Assembly (NCBI RefSeq): GCF_020176955.2
Contig: NZ_JAIUCZ020000009.1
Span: 62,001-126,000, forward strand
Length of the DNA: 64,000 nucleotides
Source: Nocardia sp. alder85J
GTDB taxonomy: Bacteria > Actinomycetota > Actinomycetes > Mycobacteriales > Mycobacteriaceae
Direction: 5' to 3'
Shown here: in pieces, positions 61,982 through 64,000 of the stretch
Numbering within the stretch: position 1 is the stretch's first letter
Layout: every line of letters starts with the position of its first letter
The notes under the pieces: generated by a model
The model's database searches: none
The model's input: only the letters and a program-made list of their open reading frames with translations
Told to the model about the DNA's origin: nothing
Position numbers and translations under genes: made by a program

Positions 61982-62155
61982 GGCGCGGACAGCTGTTCGA
62001 TGCGCACGAATCGGCGCTGCCGCGAGCGGCGGCAAATCGGCCCGTAACCCTCACTATCGGTGCTACGGTTCGTATTACCGGATGTCTTTCTGTCCAGTCG
62101 GGCCGGTGCGGTGCCGCACCGCTGATCCGCGCATGCGCACGACCGAGGAGTCGCA

Positions 62156-63829
62156 GTGTCCCAGTCCGCGGCCGATGTCGATTCCGCGACATCGCAATTC
62201 ACCATCACGGCGGCGGCCGACGCGGTAGCGGCGGTGGTCGGGGAACGAACCCTGGTCGTCCAGGGCGACCGCCGGATCTCCTACGGGCGGATCGCCGAAC
62301 GGTCGCGGCGGCTGGCGGCCTATCTGCACGCGCAGGGGCTCGGGTGCCGGGTGGAGCGCGCGGATCTCGGCGGCCACGAGGTGGGGCAGGATCTGCTCGG
62401 CTTCTACGCCTACAACGGACCGGAATTCGTCGAGGGGCTGCTGGGCGCCTTCCGGGCCCGGGTCGCGCCGTTCAACGTCAACTACCGGTACGTCGAGGGC
62501 GAATTGCAGTACCTGTTGCAGGATGCCGGGGCGACCGCGCTGATCTATCACGCGGCCTTCGCGCCGCGGGTGGCGAAGGTATTGCCGGAGCTGCCCGGCA
62601 TCCGGGTGCTGATCCAGATCGCGGACGAGTCCGGCAACGCCCTGCTGCCGGGTGCGGTCGACTACGAAAGCGTCCTCGCCGCAACCGAACCGGAGCAGTT
62701 GCCGCAGCGGCCGAGCCCGGACGATCTGTACGTGCTCTACACCGGCGGCACCACCGGGATGCCGAAGGGTGTGCTGTGGCGGCAGCACGACCTGTTCGTG
62801 GCCGCGTGCGGCGCCCGGGACAACACGACCGGGACCCTGGTCGGCTCGTACGCGGAGATCGCGGGCCGCGCGGAGGCCAATCCCGGTGTCGCGCTGATGG
62901 TGTTGCCGCCGCTGATCCACGGCGCCGCGCAGTGGGCGGTGCTGACGGCCCTGACGACGGGGCAGACGATCGTCTTCGCGCCGACGGTGGACCACGCCGA
63001 CGCGCCGGAGATCCTGCGCACCATCGAGCGGGAGCGGGTCGCGGTGGTGATGGTGGTCGGCGACGCGGTCGCGCGGCCGCTGCTGAGCGCGATCGAATCC
63101 GCTGCGGCCCGGCCGGATTCGCTGGTGGCGCTGGCCAACGGCGGCGCGGTGCTCAGTCCCGCGATCAAGCAGCGCTTCATCGACGCGCTGCCGGGACTGG
63201 TCGTCATCGACGGCGTCGGCTCGTCGGAAACCGGCGCGCAGATGACACATCTGTCGGTCTCGGGACTGGTGTCGTCGGGCACGTTCACCCCCGGTCCGGA
63301 CACCCGGGTGATCGCGGAGGACCTGTCGGCGGTGCTCGTGCCCGGCCACGACGGCATCGGCTGGCTCGCGCAGCGGGGTTACGCGCCGCTGGGTTACAAG
63401 GGCGACAGTGCCAAGACGGCAACGACATTCCCGGTGATCGACGGCGTCCGCTACGCCCTGCCCGGCGACCGGGCGCGGCTGCTGGCCGACGGCGCGGTGG
63501 AACTGCTGGGCCGCGACGCGGTCACCATCAATTCCGGCGGGGAGAAGGTGTTCGCCGAGGAGGTCGAGGTGGCGATCTCCTCGCATCCGGCGGTGGCGGA
63601 CGTGGTCGTCGCGGCCCGGCCCAGCGAACGCTGGGGCCAGGAGGTCGTGGCCGTCGTCGCGCTGCTCGACGGTGCGACCGCCACCGCGGCGGAACTCGTC
63701 GACCACGCCGCGCAGCGCCTCGCCCGCTACAAACTGCCCAAGGCCGTCGTCTTCCGGCCGGAGATCCTGCGCAGCCCGGCAGGAAAGGCCGACTACCGCT
63801 GGGCCCGCGAGCAGGCTGCCGCGGGCTGA
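62156..63829 (+). CDS. acyl-CoA synthetase (FadD19/FadD3-like)
   Basis: A 557-residue ANL-superfamily ligase. The AMP-binding P-loop is YTGGTTGMPKGVLWR, then LPPLIHGAAQWAVLTALTTG, IDGVGSSETGAQMTHL and the hinge/C-terminal block LLGRDAVTINSGGEKVFAEE, ending SPAGKADYRWAREQ. The whole pattern, including NVNYRYVEGELQYLL, is close to mycobacterial FadD19, a steroid side-chain CoA ligase. It activates a free acid to the acyl-CoA with ATP. GTG start with GAGGAG six bases upstream. The preceding divergent amidohydrolase may process the same compound. Confidence 0.93.
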   Translation: MSQSAADVDSATSQFTITAAADAVAAVVGERTLVVQGDRRISYGRIAERSRRLAAYLHAQGLGCRVERADLGGHEVGQDLLGFYAYNGPEFVEGLLGAFRARVAPFNVNYRYVEGELQYLLQDAGATALIYHAAFAPRVAKVLPELPGIRVLIQIADESGNALLPGAVDYESVLAATEPEQLPQRPSPDDLYVLYTGGTTGMPKGVLWRQHDLFVAACGARDNTTGTLVGSYAEIAGRAEANPGVALMVLPPLIHGAAQWAVLTALTTGQTIVFAPTVDHADAPEILRTIERERVAVVMVVGDAVARPLLSAIESAAARPDSLVALANGGAVLSPAIKQRFIDALPGLVVIDGVGSSETGAQMTHLSVSGLVSSGTFTPGPDTRVIAEDLSAVLVPGHDGIGWLAQRGYAPLGYKGDSAKTATTFPVIDGVRYALPGDRARLLADGAVELLGRDAVTINSGGEKVFAEEVEVAISSHPAVADVVVAARPSERWGQEVVAVVALLDGATATAAELVDHAAQRLARYKLPKAVVFRPEILRSPAGKADYRWAREQAAAG

Positions 63830-63861
63830 GCGCGTGCCGCCGGTGCCCGGCGGAGCCGATG

Positions 63862-64000
63862 CTAGCCGGTGGTGGTGTCGGTGCCGTCGGTCAGCAGGCG
63901 GCGCAGGCCCGCGGCGTCGACCTTGCCCGTCGAGCCGCGGGGGATGCTGTCGTCGGCGTCGAGCAGCCGCCAGACGGTGGGAACTTTGAACGAGCTCAAC
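63862..64000 (-). CDS. acyl-CoA synthetase, C-terminal end (continues beyond window)
   Basis: On the minus strand the last 45 codons of an ANL ligase are visible: SSFKVPTVWRLLDADDSIPR, then GSTGKVDAAGLRRLL, with the A10 catalytic Lys in STGKVD, and a TAG at 63862-63864. The rest lies past the right edge. It converges on the preceding ligase gene with a 32-bp gap. Confidence 0.85.
   Translation of the reverse strand, partial: LSSFKVPTVWRLLDADDSIPRGSTGKVDAAGLRRLLTDGTDTTTG

Larger units (their letters stand above)
61819..62155. other. divergent promoter region, 337 bp
   Basis: No gene is visible. It holds an inverted repeat ATAACC-N13-GGTTAT at 61850-61874, just upstream of the amidohydrolase start and suited to a repressor, and a strong stem-loop at 61940-61981 listed separately. 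Confidence 0.6.

Overview
This is a 64 kb piece of a high-GC actinomycete chromosome. The gene stock is that of Mycobacteriales, and Nocardia or a close relative is the best guess: many FadE/FadD/EchA-type genes, an F420/FMN LLM-class oxidoreductase, a PIM-type acyltransferase, a DesA3-type desaturase, a SAV2177-family methyltransferase and many small regulators. The genus is an inference from gene content. I saw no rRNA, tRNA, CRISPR array or intact insertion sequence.

Positions 1-16.7 kb hold a catabolic island for a CoA-activated, probably alicyclic acid. A rightward operon encodes two acyl-CoA dehydrogenases, two SDRs (one BadH-like), a thiolase, a family I CoA-transferase, a MenB/BadI-like ring-cleaving crotonase and an LLM oxidoreductase. 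A FadR-type GntR regulator follows on the other strand. A second rightward operon encodes three crotonases, an APH-fold kinase and a CrtC/AttH-like protein. A leftward operon (BadI hydrolase, acyl-CoA dehydrogenase, 2,4-dienoyl-CoA-reductase-like SDR) faces it, and a strong hairpin separates the two. TGGT-N3-ACCA sites occur beside the regulator and upstream of the leftward operon, so one GntR protein may control much of the island.

17-24 kb is accessory and partly decayed. It has an ECF sigma factor operon with a 32-residue membrane peptide and an alpha/beta hydrolase, an XRE regulator with two frameshifts, an apparently intact 6-oxocamphor-hydrolase-like crotonase, a truncated Baeyer-Villiger monooxygenase joined to SDR debris, and the remains of a helicase/PLD protein.

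24-31 kb looks like an envelope or stress module: an acyltransferase, two small membrane proteins, two intact DUF5994-type genes (a third is broken), a TetR regulator, a fatty-acid desaturase and a GAF-PP2C phosphatase. Three promoters share an AACnnTGTAnnnnTAC operator. 31-40 kb holds MarR, TetR, PucR and IclR regulators, a secreted lipoprotein, and several broken genes: a kinase tail, a lipase with an internal stop and a CocE tail. It also has an SDR/SnoaL pair under a 25-bp palindrome.

40-51.6 kb holds a lone P450, a SAM methyltransferase, a small secreted protein, an MBL hydrolase, a WXG-type protein with a C-terminal papain-like domain followed by a candidate immunity gene, a MarR/MFS-USP pair, a PanE-like reductase, a PPOX-family protein and a D,D-carboxypeptidase. 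51.6-64 kb is a second acyl-CoA catabolic region: two dehydrogenases, a thiolase and a CaiB transferase with a divergent LysR; then a TetR gene that seems to start at CTG, FadD and FadE debris, a crotonase, an amidohydrolase and an acyl-CoA ligase. The window ends inside another ligase gene.
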